From: Talpa occidentalis
Lineage: Eukaryota > Chordata > Mammalia > Eulipotyphla > Talpidae
Direction: 5' to 3'
Assembly: GCF_014898055.3 (NCBI RefSeq)
Contig: NW_023603184.1
Location: 148,618,149 to 148,682,148 of the forward strand
DNA: 64,000 nt
The notes beneath the pieces were generated by a model. It worked only from the letters and a program-made list of their open reading frames with translations, made no database searches and was not told where the DNA came from. Of the stretch, positions 33,861-45,649 are shown one piece after another (the stretch's first letter is position 1; each line of letters opens with the position of its first letter). The translations under genes and the position numbers were made by a program.

Positions 33861-34189
33861 GACTAATATGCCAAGGTCATTTTGGGCCCATTTTGCATTA
33901 CAATAGTTACCCTCAGGGCAAAGGGATGCCCTGCTAGGTGGGGCTGAAGAGAAAAGGTGGGCAGAGACTGCCCAGCCTCTCCAGGCAGCCATGTTACCCG
34001 CTCCCCACTCCCCAAGCTGCCAGCCCTGATGGATTCCCACCCAGGTGACTGCCTTTTCCAGTGCTGCTTCTCCCTAACCCCAGGAGCAAACTAAGCTTGT
34101 GGAGGGAGTACAGATGAGACCATATTCACTCTGAGGTCAGTCCTTCCAGAAATTAATCAGGCTCCTACACATGTGGGCCTTGTCTTTGG

Positions 34190-35655
34190 TATTTGCAACA
34201 ATATGTTTGTCTACAAGAGACACTCAAGACAGGACGCACAGAGCTTAAAATGGAATGAAACAATATAAAACAACGAAATACAAACCAGAAGAAAGCAAAG
34301 GTAGTAACCTCAATATCTGTGGAAAAAGAATGCAAAGCAAAAAATAAAGAAACAAAGAAAGCTGTTTGATATTTGCCTATTTGTAAAAGGCACAATAGAA
34401 TAAAAAAATACAGCTCTCACAAACATATATGCATCTAACAATACAATCTTAAAATCTAAGATGCAACTGTTGACAGAATGGCAGAGAAAGAAGCAAATCA
34501 GCAGTGTGGAGGAATTTTCCCTGCAAGTAATAGAATAAACAGGCATAAAAATAGAACAAAACAAAATAAAAAAACAGGTACCAAAGACTTTCATAGCATA
34601 ACACTATTAAAGATTTTGAACTATTAGATATATGTTGAATTCAATACAGAATAAACAAAGAAAGCATGTTCTTTTCAACTAATTCTAAAACACAAAAAAT
34701 ATGCATGCATTTGATCATAAGGGAAGCTGTAAAAATTAATATTTATGTACCGTGCTCTTCAACCATAATGGAACATAATTATAAGTTTAGAAAAGACTAG
34801 TTTTAAAATTCCATATCTTTGTAAGTATAAGAAGAAAATTATAAAGTAAATGAAAACATTTAAAACTGAATAAGGATGAAAACAGTTCATTTGAAAATTT
34901 TAAGACATAGCTAAAGTAGCATCTAAAGAGACGCTTATCACTTTAAATACACTTATCAGGAAGCAAAAGCATTTAAAATAAACTGATGAAGCTTTCAACT
35001 CGAGAAGTTTTCAAGAAGTTGAAAAAAGATGAAGAGAGCAAACCCAAAGAAACCCAACAGAGAATAATACAGATAAGAGCAGAGATCAATCGGGAGAATA
35101 AAATACCCGAACGACAGAAGAGACGCAGAACAAAAGTTCGGTTCTTTGAAAAGATTATTAAAGTAAATCTCCAGCAAGGCTGATGCCAGTGGGGGTGGGA
35201 GGGGGAAAGAATGCAAATAGTCAAAATGAGAAAAAGTAACTGCTGTCTAACAGGATTAAAAAAAATAATAAGCACAATGTGAGCATAGATCATTTAAAAA
35301 TGTGCAAGCCTAATGAATGCTTTCCAGACACCAAGAAAAAGTGAACTGCCAAACTGGAGCAAGGAGAAATTGAACATGAATGCACCCGAAATACTAAAGA
35401 GGCTGATGTGGTCATTCAAGACCTTACTGCTCCCCCAAAACTCATCTCCAGGTGGTTCCACAGATGACTTCTACAATGTTGAAGGAACAGTTCCTCTCCA
35501 CATTGCACAAGTTGTCCCAGGAAGCAGGAGCAGGAGGGGTCACGACGCCATTTCTTAGTCATCTGCTATCTTGATTCTAAACTTAGACGAGGCTGATACT
35601 GGAAGTGAAAGTAGTAGGTCCTTTCGCTTATGACTATAGGAGAAAAAACCCCAAC
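34190..35655 (+). mobile_element. Old L1 ORF2 5' half, sense (copy E, left part)
   Basis: Sense landmarks in order: CTACAAGAGACACTCAAGAC, ATATGCATCTAACAATACAA (34426-34445), ACTAATTCTAAAACACAAAA, TTCAACCATAATGGAACATA, GACATAGCTAAAGTAGCATC, CCCAACAGAGAATAATACAG, AAGAGCAGAGATCAATCGGG, GTTCTTTGAAAAGATTATTA and GGTTCCACAGATGACTTCTA. These follow the L1 endonuclease-to-reverse-transcriptase region. Numerous stops and gaps; dead copy. A SINE interrupts it at 35664. Confidence 0.78.
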
Positions 35656-35663
35656 AAAAATCT

Positions 35664-35942
35664 TTTTTTTAATGATTTTTATTTATTTATTTACACAAGA
35701 ACTGGGGTACAGGCCAGATTCGTGGGGGGGGGGGGTGAGAGGATTCACCAGAGCCAGAGCGGGGAACAGAACAGGCAGACTGATGAAATACACTGCTGAG
35801 GGGAGCAGCAGGCGAGACAGGAGAGGTCTGCCGCGCCATGTGGGACCCTCGCCGGCCAGCCGGGATCGAACCGGCGCTGCAGAGACTGCGGACAGCTTCA
35901 CAGCGCTGGGCTCAACCACCTGCGCCACCAGGGGAGGCCCCC
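35664..35942 (-). mobile_element. tRNA-derived T+ SINE, subfamily 1, reverse, inside L1
   Basis: Tail ATGATTTTTATTTATTTATT at the left, reversed head CCTGCGCCACCAGGGGAGGC at the right, B box in reverse as GGGATCGAACCGG. A 12-G run lies at about 35726-35737 within the variable middle. AAAAATCTT occurs on both sides (35655-35663 and near 35947-35955) and is the likely target-site duplication. Confidence 0.93.
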
Positions 35943-36640
35943 CCAGTAAAAATCTTGCTACCCAAGTCCAACAGTACATTAAAAACGGATTTATCACGAT
36001 GAAGGAGGCTTGACTCTGGCTGCGAGGACCTTTCAAATCAGATTCAGTGTAAATCACCACCTTTGTAGACTCCAGGAGGGAAAGCGGTTACCTCCACACA
36101 TGCTGTGAAGGCCCTTGATCAGATGAGCTGCCAAGCACACCTAGACAGAAAACTCTGTCCTTCCAAGAGAGGAAAGTCCTCAGTGGCTGCCTAACTCGAA
36201 TCTGTGGCAAATACGCCCAGGGCAGGCCTTTGGCTGCGATCTTTGTATGTGTCTCTTATCACTGTCCGCCATGAAGTCACGCATCCCTGCCCAAGCTGGA
36301 GAGGAATAACAGGTCAGCGGGGGAGACGTGAGGGGATCATTCTTGGAGGGTGAAGTCATCCTCTGCCCAGCAAATGAAAACGACAGACTTAATAGATTAA
36401 CCATTAGAATTAACAAGACAGTTCTATAGATTGGCCCTTCCAGAGATTAGTTCAAAAAGTCAATGTAATTTATCAACATCAGTGACACCCAACCAGAAGA
36501 AAACCGAGAACTAAGGCGGCGTTCTCAAAAGCGTGGAAACGTTTGTGGGCGCTTAGGAATTAACTGAACAAAGACCACCTTGAATGTCTCTAAGGGTCAA
36601 ACCTTAAAAAAGGACATGGACAGTCATCTAGATAGATGGG
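35943..36640 (+). mobile_element. Old L1 ORF2 continuation, sense (copy E, right part)
   Basis: L1 order resumes after the SINE: CCAACAGTACATTAAAAACG then ATTTATCACGATGAAGGAGG (compare 'caacaacatatcaaaaagatcatacaccatgat'), and further on CTTAGGAATTAACTGAACAA. Between them the match is weak. It confirms that copies on both sides of the SINE were one element. Confidence 0.6.
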
Positions 36641-38404
36641 CCCCACATTCTCACAGAGGAAGCCTTGATGTCTCAAAGGTGACATTTCTCTGCAAATGTA
36701 TCTGTTGCTTCACACGGTGCCACCCAGGAGAGCAGCTTCTCCTCTGCGGAGGACGCCGGGCATATTCCAGCAGGGCCCAGCCTGCTCCCGTCTGCACGTA
36801 ACTAACCACACCTGCACCAGACCTAGGCCCACGTCTGCGTGGTGACCTCAGAAGACTTAGTGAGTCTGGTGGGTGAGGCTTCCAGAGAACAGGCACCTCC
36901 GTCTTTCCAGCCTACAGAGCAAGGCCGATTGTGTTCAAAGGGCTTCCGAAGTCGGTGTTCATTGTCCTATTCCTCATACTCATCTTTTGCTCTAGAATCT
37001 TACCTCCCCGTCCGCCTCACGCCGCGTCCCTGCCGGCCAGGGTGACCTGCTGCCCGCGCGTGGCGCCTCTGCGCGTCTCCCGCGGAGGGTCTGGGCCCGC
37101 TCTCAAGGCGCCCTCGAGTTCCTGCTCTTTCAAGGATGGCGTCTCCTAGCAACCGTGGACGTGTGCCGTGTTTTCTGCAGTGGATTCTTTCCCAGAGAGC
37201 TGCTCTCAGCTCAGTTTGTTCAAACCAAACTAATCACTGGGAAGAAGCGGTGCTGATGAGCCGACACCAGCGTGCTCTGCTCTCCCTCCCGCCCCCCACG
37301 ACCCGCCACTGAACCAAAGTCGCGGGTCAGGCTCCGGGCCACGCAGCTGACTCAGATCCACGGTATTATTTCCATTTTACATTCAACTCCAAATGTCCTT
37401 ATTGTTCTAGTAACTGTCTGCAATATTTACAGACGATAAAATTTAGCCGTGATGTGTGTGCGCATTGGCTCACACCCCAGACACACGCTTCCAGCAGGAG
37501 CAGGGAGCGGCCCCCATGAAGGGGGGTACATCGCACGCCTCACCGTCGTGTCTTTCTGTCTCATCTCCTTGGCCTTGCCTTCTCCCAGGGCGCACGGCCT
37601 GTTGCGTTCTTCCTGGGTCGTGCCTCTCGTGTTTCTTGTCTGACTGGTCCTGTTCCGGGCATCTGTGTCCCGTCAGGAGAGACGAGTTTCCCCCCGAGCG
37701 CAGCCAACCAGCCAGGCCCGTGTGGCTTCTACCCGGGGCTTCCGAGGACCTGCCCTGAGGCGGGAAGCTGGCGCTGGGGGTGCTGCAGCCTCAGCATTTA
37801 TGATGACAGGCTGTTCTGCTCTTCACCCCCAGAAATTAGCGTTGAGAAGAAAACTTCACAGCTGTATAAGAGAACAAGATGGGAGCATATTCCTTTGGGG
37901 GGTGCTGGAAGCCCTTTCTGGGCAGGAGAGACGTGAGCCTCAGGAGGAGGGGTCAGCTGCCTCGCAGGTCACTATGGAGATGGGGGTGCAGCAGAGACCT
38001 TCGGGGGAACTGGGACTAGGGCGGCAGAGAGACCTCAGAACCAGGCTCTGAGAAGATGAGGAGGAACTGGAATGTAGCGTGGATCCCAGGACCTGTGTCC
38101 TCTGCCACCAAACTCAGTGCCCCCACTACGGGCAGCACCTCCACAGTGAGGGGAAGCCTCGGTGACGGGCTCTGCCTCGTGACCTGCTTGGGGCAGTGGG
38201 TGTTGGTCGCTGGATGCGGCAGGCCTGGCAGGTACGGCTATTTCTGCAGGAGATGAATGAGGGACATGCGGAGCAGAGCCACCCCAGAGCCCACTAAGCT
38301 GACCCTAGCCTGGCTGACCCCGCTGACCCACAGACGCGGGAGCTGACAAGTGCCTGCCTCTGCTGCTGCGGCCGCCTGTCCATCAGCACAAAGAACTCTC
38401 TTGG
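36641..38404. other. Unique GC-rich DNA with a CpG-dense patch
   Basis: CpG density is high at about 37010-37130 (GCCGCGTCCCTGCC, TGCCCGCGCGTGGCGCC, CGCGTCTCCCGCGG), but this patch is only about 120 bases. No gene recognised; open frames on the plus strand have no motif. Confidence 0.5.
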
Positions 38405-38681
38405 GGGGCCTCCCTGGTGGCACAAGGGGTTAAGAAGCAGCCTATGAAGCTCTCCACAGCCACTGCAGCATGTGTTCTATCCCTGGCCAGGGAGCTACCC
38501 ACATGGCGCAGCAGACCTCTCCTGTCTCTCCGCTGCTCCCCTCAGCAGTGTGTTTCAGTCAGTCTGCCTGTTCTGCTCCCCGCTCTGTCTCTGATGAACA
38601 CTCTCACCCCACCGACGCACACACCTCTGGCCTATATGCCAGTTCTTGCAAACGTAAATAAAATAAATCTTAAAAAAAAAA
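38405..38681 (+). mobile_element. tRNA-derived T+ SINE, subfamily 2
   Basis: Head GGGGCCTCCCTGGTGGCACA followed by AGGGGTTAAGAAGCAGCCTA, and CCTGGCCAGGGAGCTACCCA in place of the subfamily 1 'GGCCGGCCAGGGAG'. Tail AAATAAAATAAATCTT plus poly(A). The flanks show only a weak match (AGAACTCTCTTG and AGAGCCCTGCTTG), so the element is older than subfamily 1 copies with near-perfect duplications. Confidence 0.93.
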
Positions 38682-40595
38682 GAGCCCTGCTTGCTGGGGT
38701 TCAGCACACCCAGCTTACTGGGGCAAACGCTGGCCTCGGGGCACCTGCACCCACACTGCAGGAATTATGGCCTTCGTGTCCCCAGGGGAGCCCAGGCATG
38801 GGCTTGAGGTAACGGAGAGAAAGCCGGGTGTGACCTAGGAAGAGGATCGTCCAACAGGCCGTCAGGGCCCAGCCAGAGGAAGAGGAATCACCAAACAGCT
38901 TCACCAGGAGATCGGGTGAGGGAGCCGGGAGCCGGTCGGAAGCCTGCTGCATCCCTGGAAGTCACGGAGGCGCTGGTGGAACCCGTGGTCCGCAGGGGAG
39001 CCGGCCACCCTGGAGGTAAGGGCCCAGACACGCTGGCCGGGCTCAGGCCGGGGACTCTGCTCCGGGAGGGCTGTGGGAGGCTGGCAGGCTGGGGGGTCAC
39101 GCCCCACATGCTCTGGGCGTCCAGCCTGCTCGCGGCCCGACCGCAGGGGCTGTGACTCAGCGCGGGCGACGGGTCAGCCTGAGGGCCACGCGGCCCAGGG
39201 GAGGTGCTCCAATCAAGCCCAACCCACCCCCCGGGCCCGGGGGCCGCCTGGGCAGCACCGGGGGCCTGAGCTCTGTGCTCCCACCTGTCAGGTGTTTGAC
39301 TCCACCCGTGTGCGCCCGGGAGCTCCTCCGGCTCCGATTCCTGGCTCACAAGGCAGCGTCACCCCGGCGGCTTTTCTTTCTCACACTGCCTCGTCGAGAA
39401 GATGGTCCCCTCTGAGCTTTGCCCCCCACCCGTGTGGCAAATGTTCGGCAGACCCCAGGGGTTGCTGCATTTTGTTAAGGTGAGACCGGGGAGTTCCGGG
39501 GGGGCTGCGCAACCCAGCTCTCGCCACAGTGGGCCCCGATGACGGCAACCCACCCCAGGTGCCGCTCAGCCAGACTTGGGTGACCTCCCTGGACACCACT
39601 TCTGAGCCCTCCCGCTCCCCGGCTGCCGGGCTGGGCCCCGGGCCCTCTGATCGGAGGGCGCGTCCTGCCATCCCGCTGTGTCCTCTCCGCGGGTGGGCAC
39701 GGCGTGCTCACAGACCAGCACCAGCGCTCCTGCGGCCCCAGCTAAGGTCATGCTCAAGCCACACCATCCCGGGGGCGCTTTTTACCAAGCAGCCCACTGC
39801 GCAGCAATTCCAGCTCTCCAGACCGAAGCTCCGGCTCGGCGGCACGGGCCCGGCTGCCGCGGGTGCAGGCGAAGGCCGGGACAACCTCACGTGTGCTCCG
39901 AGGCGCCCATTCACCCAGCGGGTGACACACTTGTTTTGTCTGGAACACACATCTGAAGACTACGTCTTCTGTTCAGAAGCTTGTTTTAATAGGTTTCCTT
40001 TTCTTCTGTTGGCTGCTCATTCAAACACTTGCGCTGCTTTAATAGCCAGTGATTCACTCCAGGAGCCTATTCATGTGGGAATTACTCAGAGTCCTCGGGG
40101 AGCCTCACTGCGCTCATCCGTGTGACTCACCTTGTCCCACTCCAGGCTTAATGGCAGGACCACCCCGCCGGCGCCCCCTGAGATGCGTGAGGGGGTCGCT
40201 GGCCGCTCCTGCCCCTGCTTTTCCCCTTGATTCAAGAGCTCGCACATTGGTTTCCCTTCCAGGCCGGGGCTCCTGTCTGCACAGCCCCTTTCACAGAAGC
40301 CTCTCATGACGCCCGACTTAGGACAGGGGCGTAACCCAAGAGCGTGGAGCTCCATCTGAGCAACGAGAACCCCTGGCCTCCAGCAACAAGAGCAAGAATT
40401 GGAGCCTTATCAGCATCCTGGAGCCCCCCGGGGACCTTGGTTCCCATCTTTTCTGATTTCATTGACAAAAATGTACACAGTTATGGTGTAGCACGTGCCG
40501 TATTGGTGAAGACATCACATGTGTGGTGAAGGGATCATCACGATCATTGAGCTAATGAACGTGACCGTATCCACCCCTGCACACAGCTGTCACTT
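38682..40595. other. GC- and CpG-rich unique DNA, no gene recognised
   Basis: CpG is frequent in two patches, about 38.9-39.3 kb and 39.5-39.9 kb, with open frames on both strands up to 198 codons. None has a recognisable domain. The stretch 39940-40100 turns AT-richer (AGCTTGTTTTAATAGGTTTC, GCTGCTTTAATAGCCAGTGA), a texture seen in conserved elements. Confidence 0.5.
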
Positions 40596-40690
40596 GTGTG
40601 TGAGTATGAGAGTGTGTGGAACTCTGTGTGTGTGTGTGAGTGCGCGTGTGTGACCGTGTGTGAGTGTGCGTGTGTGACATGTGTGGGACA
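40596..40690. repeat. Degenerate TGTGAG/TGTGTG tract
   Basis: TGTGTGTGAGTATGAGAGTG and GTGTGTGTGTGAGTGCGCGT-type units, about 95 bases; alternating purine-pyrimidine. Confidence 0.88.
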
Positions 40691-41698
40691 GTGTCATCAG
40701 CTGCAGTCACCACCCCCCACACCTGGCTTCGATCCCCAGAACTCACTTATCCTGGAGCCTATTGCTCCGTGCCCAAAGCTTTGCACTTCTGCTGTTCCTC
40801 TGAGTTAGACTCCTAAGGTCCCGCGCAGATGGGCGGTCATGGGGGATTTTTCTTTCTGTCTTATTTATTTCACCCACGAGGGGGAGGTCAAATGGGGTGG
40901 GGGTGGCCCGACATGTTGAGAGTCCCACAAACTGGGGGAAATCAATACAGACGCTGCTAAAAACAAGTTCTTTGAGGGGCAGCACTACTTTTACAAAAGC
41001 CCCGCCCCGCCCCCAGACTCCCAGGGGTTCACGCTTCCTTCCTGATAGGTGCTGTCTCAGCACCCGGGGAAGCTTTCATTTGTCTCCAAGATTCTTCTCA
41101 GGCATTTTGTGGGATGTGGTGCGATGCTATAGTATAGGGGGCCTTTTTCCGGCTTGTCCACGAACCTGGGGCTCAGGGTGGAAGGAAATCTCTGATGGGT
41201 GTTGATTTTGTCCCTCAAGGTAGGGGGGTGTTTCTCCTCCAAGGGTAACCTGGTAGGGCATGAGGTCACTGTGCTCATGGTAGCCATGGCAACAGCGAAC
41301 ACAGCTGTAACCTGGTCACCGCAGTGACTGACCCGGACCTGACCGGCATTCTGTGTCGGTGTTGGGGACACCCGCCCTCACCTGCTCCAGGCGCTGGCCG
41401 TGGGTACGCGCTGCATAAGCGAGCAATTTAGGTGCCGCCATCACGATGCTCATTTTCTGCTGATTTCATCCAGTGCCTCCAGGGAGCCACTGACTGCCAT
41501 GGCGACCGCCGTCTGGGATAAGGGCGTTCTCCAGGAGAGCCCTTCAGCGCCAGGCTCCAGAGCTGTGTCTGCAAAGGCACCGGGAAGTGCATCAGAGGTA
41601 TTTTCGACACCTTTGAAATGGAGAGCTCTTTTTCTTTCTTCAAATATTACATAATAATCTTTATAGTTTTTGATGCTTTCCACTCTGGGATCAAGTCT
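40691..41698. other. Unique DNA, nothing recognised
   Basis: No gene or clear repeat between two TG-rich tracts. Confidence 0.55.
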
Positions 41699-41806
41699 GT
41701 GTATCTGTATGTGTGTGTGTGAGTGTGTGTGTAATTTTGAGTGTGTGTGACTGTGAGTACGTGTGTATGTGTGATTGAGTGTGAGAGTGTGAGTGTGTGT
41801 GTGTGA
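41699..41806. repeat. Degenerate TG/TGAG tract
   Basis: GTGTATCTGTATGTGTGTGT, GTGAGTGTGTGTGTAATTTT and similar units over about 110 bases, like the tract at 40.6 kb. Confidence 0.88.
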
Positions 41807-41986
41807 TCAGGCTGAGTCCTTAGGGATGCAGTCAGATTTGGATCAGGACCTTGCAGTTCTGGTACAGAGAGGACCAAGCTGCAGCTGTCTGTGCTGAAGT
41901 GTTAAGATCAGGTTAAGTTAATGCTCCAAAACCACAGTATATGCTAAATTATCACTGTAAATTGCTTAAAAAAAAATACCGTTAAG

Positions 41987-42257
41987 GGACTCCCTGGTGG
42001 CACAGGCGGTTGAGTGCAACGCTGTGAGGCTGTCCTCAGCCTCTGCAGCGAGGGTTCGATCCTGGCCGGCCACGAAGATACCCACATGGCGCGGCAGACC
42101 TCTCCTGTCTCCCCGCTGCTCCCCTCAGCAGTGTATTTCGTCAATCTTCCTGTTCTGCTCCCCACTCTGTCTCTGGTGAATCCTCTCACCCTCCTGCACA
42201 TCTGGCCTGTACCCCAGTTCTTGTATATATAAATAAATAAATCTTAAAAAAAAAAGG
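41987..42257 (+). mobile_element. tRNA-derived T+ SINE, subfamily 1
   Basis: Starts GGACTCCCTGGTGGCACAGG with A box TGGCACAGGCGG and B box GGTTCGATCC. Tail ATAAATAAATAAATCTT then poly(A). Target-site duplications TACCGTTAAG (41977-41986) and TATCCTTAAG (42258-42267) differ at two positions. Confidence 0.94.
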
Positions 42258-42267
42258 TATCCTTAAG

Positions 42268-43580
42268 TAGAGCTTTAAGGAGCACTTATCTGGAAACATC
42301 TACAATATTTTTGGTGCTTGCCCCCATTATTGGAATATTTCTAGTCTTTAAAAATTTGCACAAAATATTTCTCTTTATGCCACTTCCAAGTTGACAAGCG
42401 CACAATTTTGCTAGGTTGACTCAGCCTTAGGAAACGATGTCATGGCTCTCTCTTTTTTTAAACAACTTATAAATTTCTGATTTTACTTCTTTATATTCTG
42501 GATCTTTAAAAATTATATTTGACAAAGGTTTGCCCATTTTACTTCTATAAAAAGAAGCAAGTCTGGGTTCTATTTATGGATTTCATCTTTTTTTGCCATT
42601 GATTAATGCCTCCATGTTTCTTTCATCCCTCATCACCAGGCTTCCTTACAACTGATTTTGTTTAAGGACAAAAACAAAAACCAAACCTGAGGTGAGTCTT
42701 TAGTACATCTTCCTGTTACCCCCTCCCCTGCTGTCAACGCCACGTGTGATTTGAGGGTTCATCTCCATTCCCATCTCCGCTGCCCACCACTGCATATTTT
42801 TATTTACTTCTTAATCACACAGGTTTTAAGACAAATGACTTTCATTTTTAATAATTTTTAACTTCTGAGTGGTGCTGGAGCTGTCTTTGCAAACCATGTT
42901 AATAACTGAAAGTTTATTGCTTTGTGGTAAAACCTGCTTTGTGCAGTATTTGGGGGAACACGGAGACCTGTGGCGGTGGCCATGCAAACTTAAGTAAGGA
43001 AGAGAAATTAGTGGCAGAAAAAAGTAAAGTACACACCTCTACATTTCTTCTTGTTAATTAGATTGATCAAACCTCCTATGTTCGCGTTTATTTTGGCCTA
43101 ATCTTGGGGCTGATAAGATCGTTCTAAAATCTGGCCATTGCTGTTCTGTTAAATGCCCTTTGCATTTGCAATATTTTTTTCTGCGTCAGATTTAATCTAG
43201 CACATAGACTCTACCCCATTATCTTCTCACATTGGATTGGGTTTTGCATCCATTAAAAATGGCCCCACTTTCCCCGTTAAATAGTATTTACTTGGAATTC
43301 AATTTCTCGGCAACTCTTTATTTCTTCTTTTTATGATCTAACATTTGCATGTTGAACATTTGCTTATCCCTTTATTTTTCATCTCCCTGTTTTGCCCCCT
43401 TTGGGTGGATTTCTGTAAGTTGCTCGTCAGGGAGAATTTTAATAAGCAGATTCAATCCATTTATTGCTCTGCCGTCGTGTTTTTCGCTCTCGGCTTTGAT
43501 GCTTCTTTTCTCGTCTGCCCTTTGCCTTAGAGACGTCAGTTCAGCTGGCTGTTATCTTCTGAAATGGTTCTGAAGTTTAA
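42268..43580. promoter_or_regulatory. Long repeat-free AT-rich block, candidate enhancer cluster
   Basis: About 1.3 kb without a recognisable repeat, inside a region otherwise full of them, and with lower GC than its right flank. It holds many factor-like cores: GTTAATTAGATTGATCAAAC (43053-43072), GGGGCTGATAAGATCG (GATA type), CCCTTTGCATTTGCAATATT, CTGCGTCAGATTTAATC and TTCAATCCATTTATTG. No coding potential. Depletion of repeats is consistent with purifying selection, but function is not shown. Confidence 0.35.
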
Positions 43581-45649
43581 CATTCTAAACCCAGTGCTAT
43601 CCGTGCTTTCCAGGGTGTGCTGGCAGGACGCGGGCCTGGGAGGTGCTCTGGAGAACAGGTCTGTGCCCAAGCACCAGGGAGAAGCTGAAACGCTGTCGCC
43701 CCGGAGAGTCCCAGGAAAGGGTCCGCTCAGTCGAGTGGCTGTGGGGCGGGGAGCACCTCTTTGTCACCCTGAGTATTCTCAGCTTGACTAACACCATGGC
43801 CATAGTCCGATGTCCTCAAGAAGAGGCTTCCCAAAGTGTGGGCCAAATAGGAGTTTCTGAGCCTGCACTGGTACGATGAGGAAAGTTCCAGTCTTGATAA
43901 ATTTCTCTCCAGTTACGTCTTGCCCCCTTCTGTGCTTAAGACCCAGCCTGTGACTCAGTGTCCCAAGGAAGAAGAGGTGCCTTTGACAATGAAGGGGATG
44001 AAGGCGCGGAGGAGATGGTCCAGAACGGGAGGGTGAAAGTGGCAGGGGAATGGAGCCCGGTGACCCCCGCAGGGCCGGGCTCTCCTAGGGATAGGATAAG
44101 AACAGACTCTGGGGAAAAACCAGAAGGGATAGTACAGCAGGGCGGAAGGGGAACTTCTGTTCCATTTCCCACTTTGGCCTCTAGCTCCCCACACCAGCAG
44201 GAGCAGCCTGCCACCCCGGGCAGAGACAGCAGCTTCCGTCCATCCAGAGAGACCCGGGGGGGGGGGGGCAGGCGTTCTGGACGGGCTGCAGGAGGTGTGG
44301 GCCGGCCTGTGGCTGTTGCTGAGACTTTGAGCTGAGAACCACTGCGGGACCACAGGCTGCTGCCGTGCAGAGGGAGCCTCAGGCTTCTGCAGCCCGGCCA
44401 GGTGGGCATGGAGAGGGCATTGCCCGGAAGCAGAGGCAGGGTTCCCTCCGGAGCCGAGGGCACCCTCAATTAGGATAGCTGAACTAGAGGCCAGGGAACC
44501 CCAGGGAAAACCAGCAGACTCGGCGGGAGAGGGTCTGTGAGCTCCGAGACCGGAGGGGCTGCCTGGGGGGCTGCCTCCCAGCATCTGATATCTATAGGGG
44601 AGGCACCCAGCAGCCCGCAGGGAGGGACCCCAGGAAATAAGGACCCTCACCTCACTCTCCTCCCTGTCTCAGGCCAATACCCCCATCTGCCCAACCCGGC
44701 CAGTAGCCGTGGGACAAGGAACGCTGTGGACATGGTTGGTTAGGGCTTCCCCCTACACAGATGCCATCTTGCTGGCAGGAGGCAGAATCTCTGGAAAAGA
44801 GCCCAGGACACCCTTCACAAGGAAACTCCGGGTGCGTCCCCGCCCCCTGCCAGGGCTGAGGAAGCTCCAGCCCGAGGGGCAGACTTGGATCCACAGGAGC
44901 CACGGCGAGAAATCACACCACATGTTTTTGCACATTTGAGCGCGTGTGTAACTGTTAACCCAGACCCACAAGCACATCAACATTTCGGTGAATCATTAAA
45001 AATTCTTGCTCTTTCAGGGGTGGCGTGTGGTCCTGGTGAGAAGCCTTTGCTGTGGCTGATGCTGCAGAGTCACCCCCTCCCTGCGCAGTGCACCCCCATG
45101 TCGGCAGCAGCCATGTCTTGCCTGCGCTTCCTTTTCATGGAAATCCTGTAGGTTCGGGGCTTTTTGCGGGCAGTCTCTGGGAGGTTCTATGGACTGAGAG
45201 CCTGGGTGGACCCCCCCAAAGCAGCCCTGGTGGAAGGGGCGGCCAGCACCTCGCTTTACTCGTGGTCAGGAGTCCTGGTGAACTGGCCACCAACACCTGG
45301 ATTCGAACGAGCTGGAAGAAAGTGTGTTCCAGGTGCTGCTACCTTCGCTCCTACTCTTCACCCCGGGGGTTCCAGCTGAGGACCAGCTCCCACCTTATAG
45401 GCCTCACGCCCAGCGGTTCAACGCTGCCATGGTCCGACTGCCCACCTGGCTGAAATGACCAGAGACGTGCCGAGGGGCCAGAGTCCCTTCTGCCCGCTGC
45501 TGCCCGCCACTGCCCATCCTCTGCCCTTGACTGGTGCATCCGGGCAGTGGGGGCCTCCCAGGACTTGACAGACGGAAATGTCAGATTTGCCCCCTGGAGA
45601 GTTATGTCCCCAGCGTGGTCTCAGAGTGGAGACGCGCAGCGCTGCGTGC
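43581..45649. other. GC-rich unique DNA, no gene recognised
   Basis: A 231-codon minus frame and a 177-codon minus frame overlap each other out of register at 43.9-44.65 kb with no domain, so neither is called. A G13 run lies at 44256-44268. No repeats identified. Confidence 0.5.

Noticed and set aside
40596..41806. The two TG-rich tracts as copies of one satellite family
   Set aside because: They share only simple TG/TGAG composition and no longer common unit; independent expansion is simpler.
43955..44650. Two long overlapping minus-strand frames (231 and 177 codons)
   Set aside because: They overlap each other in different frames and neither matches a family; a G13 run inside also argues against a conserved coding exon.
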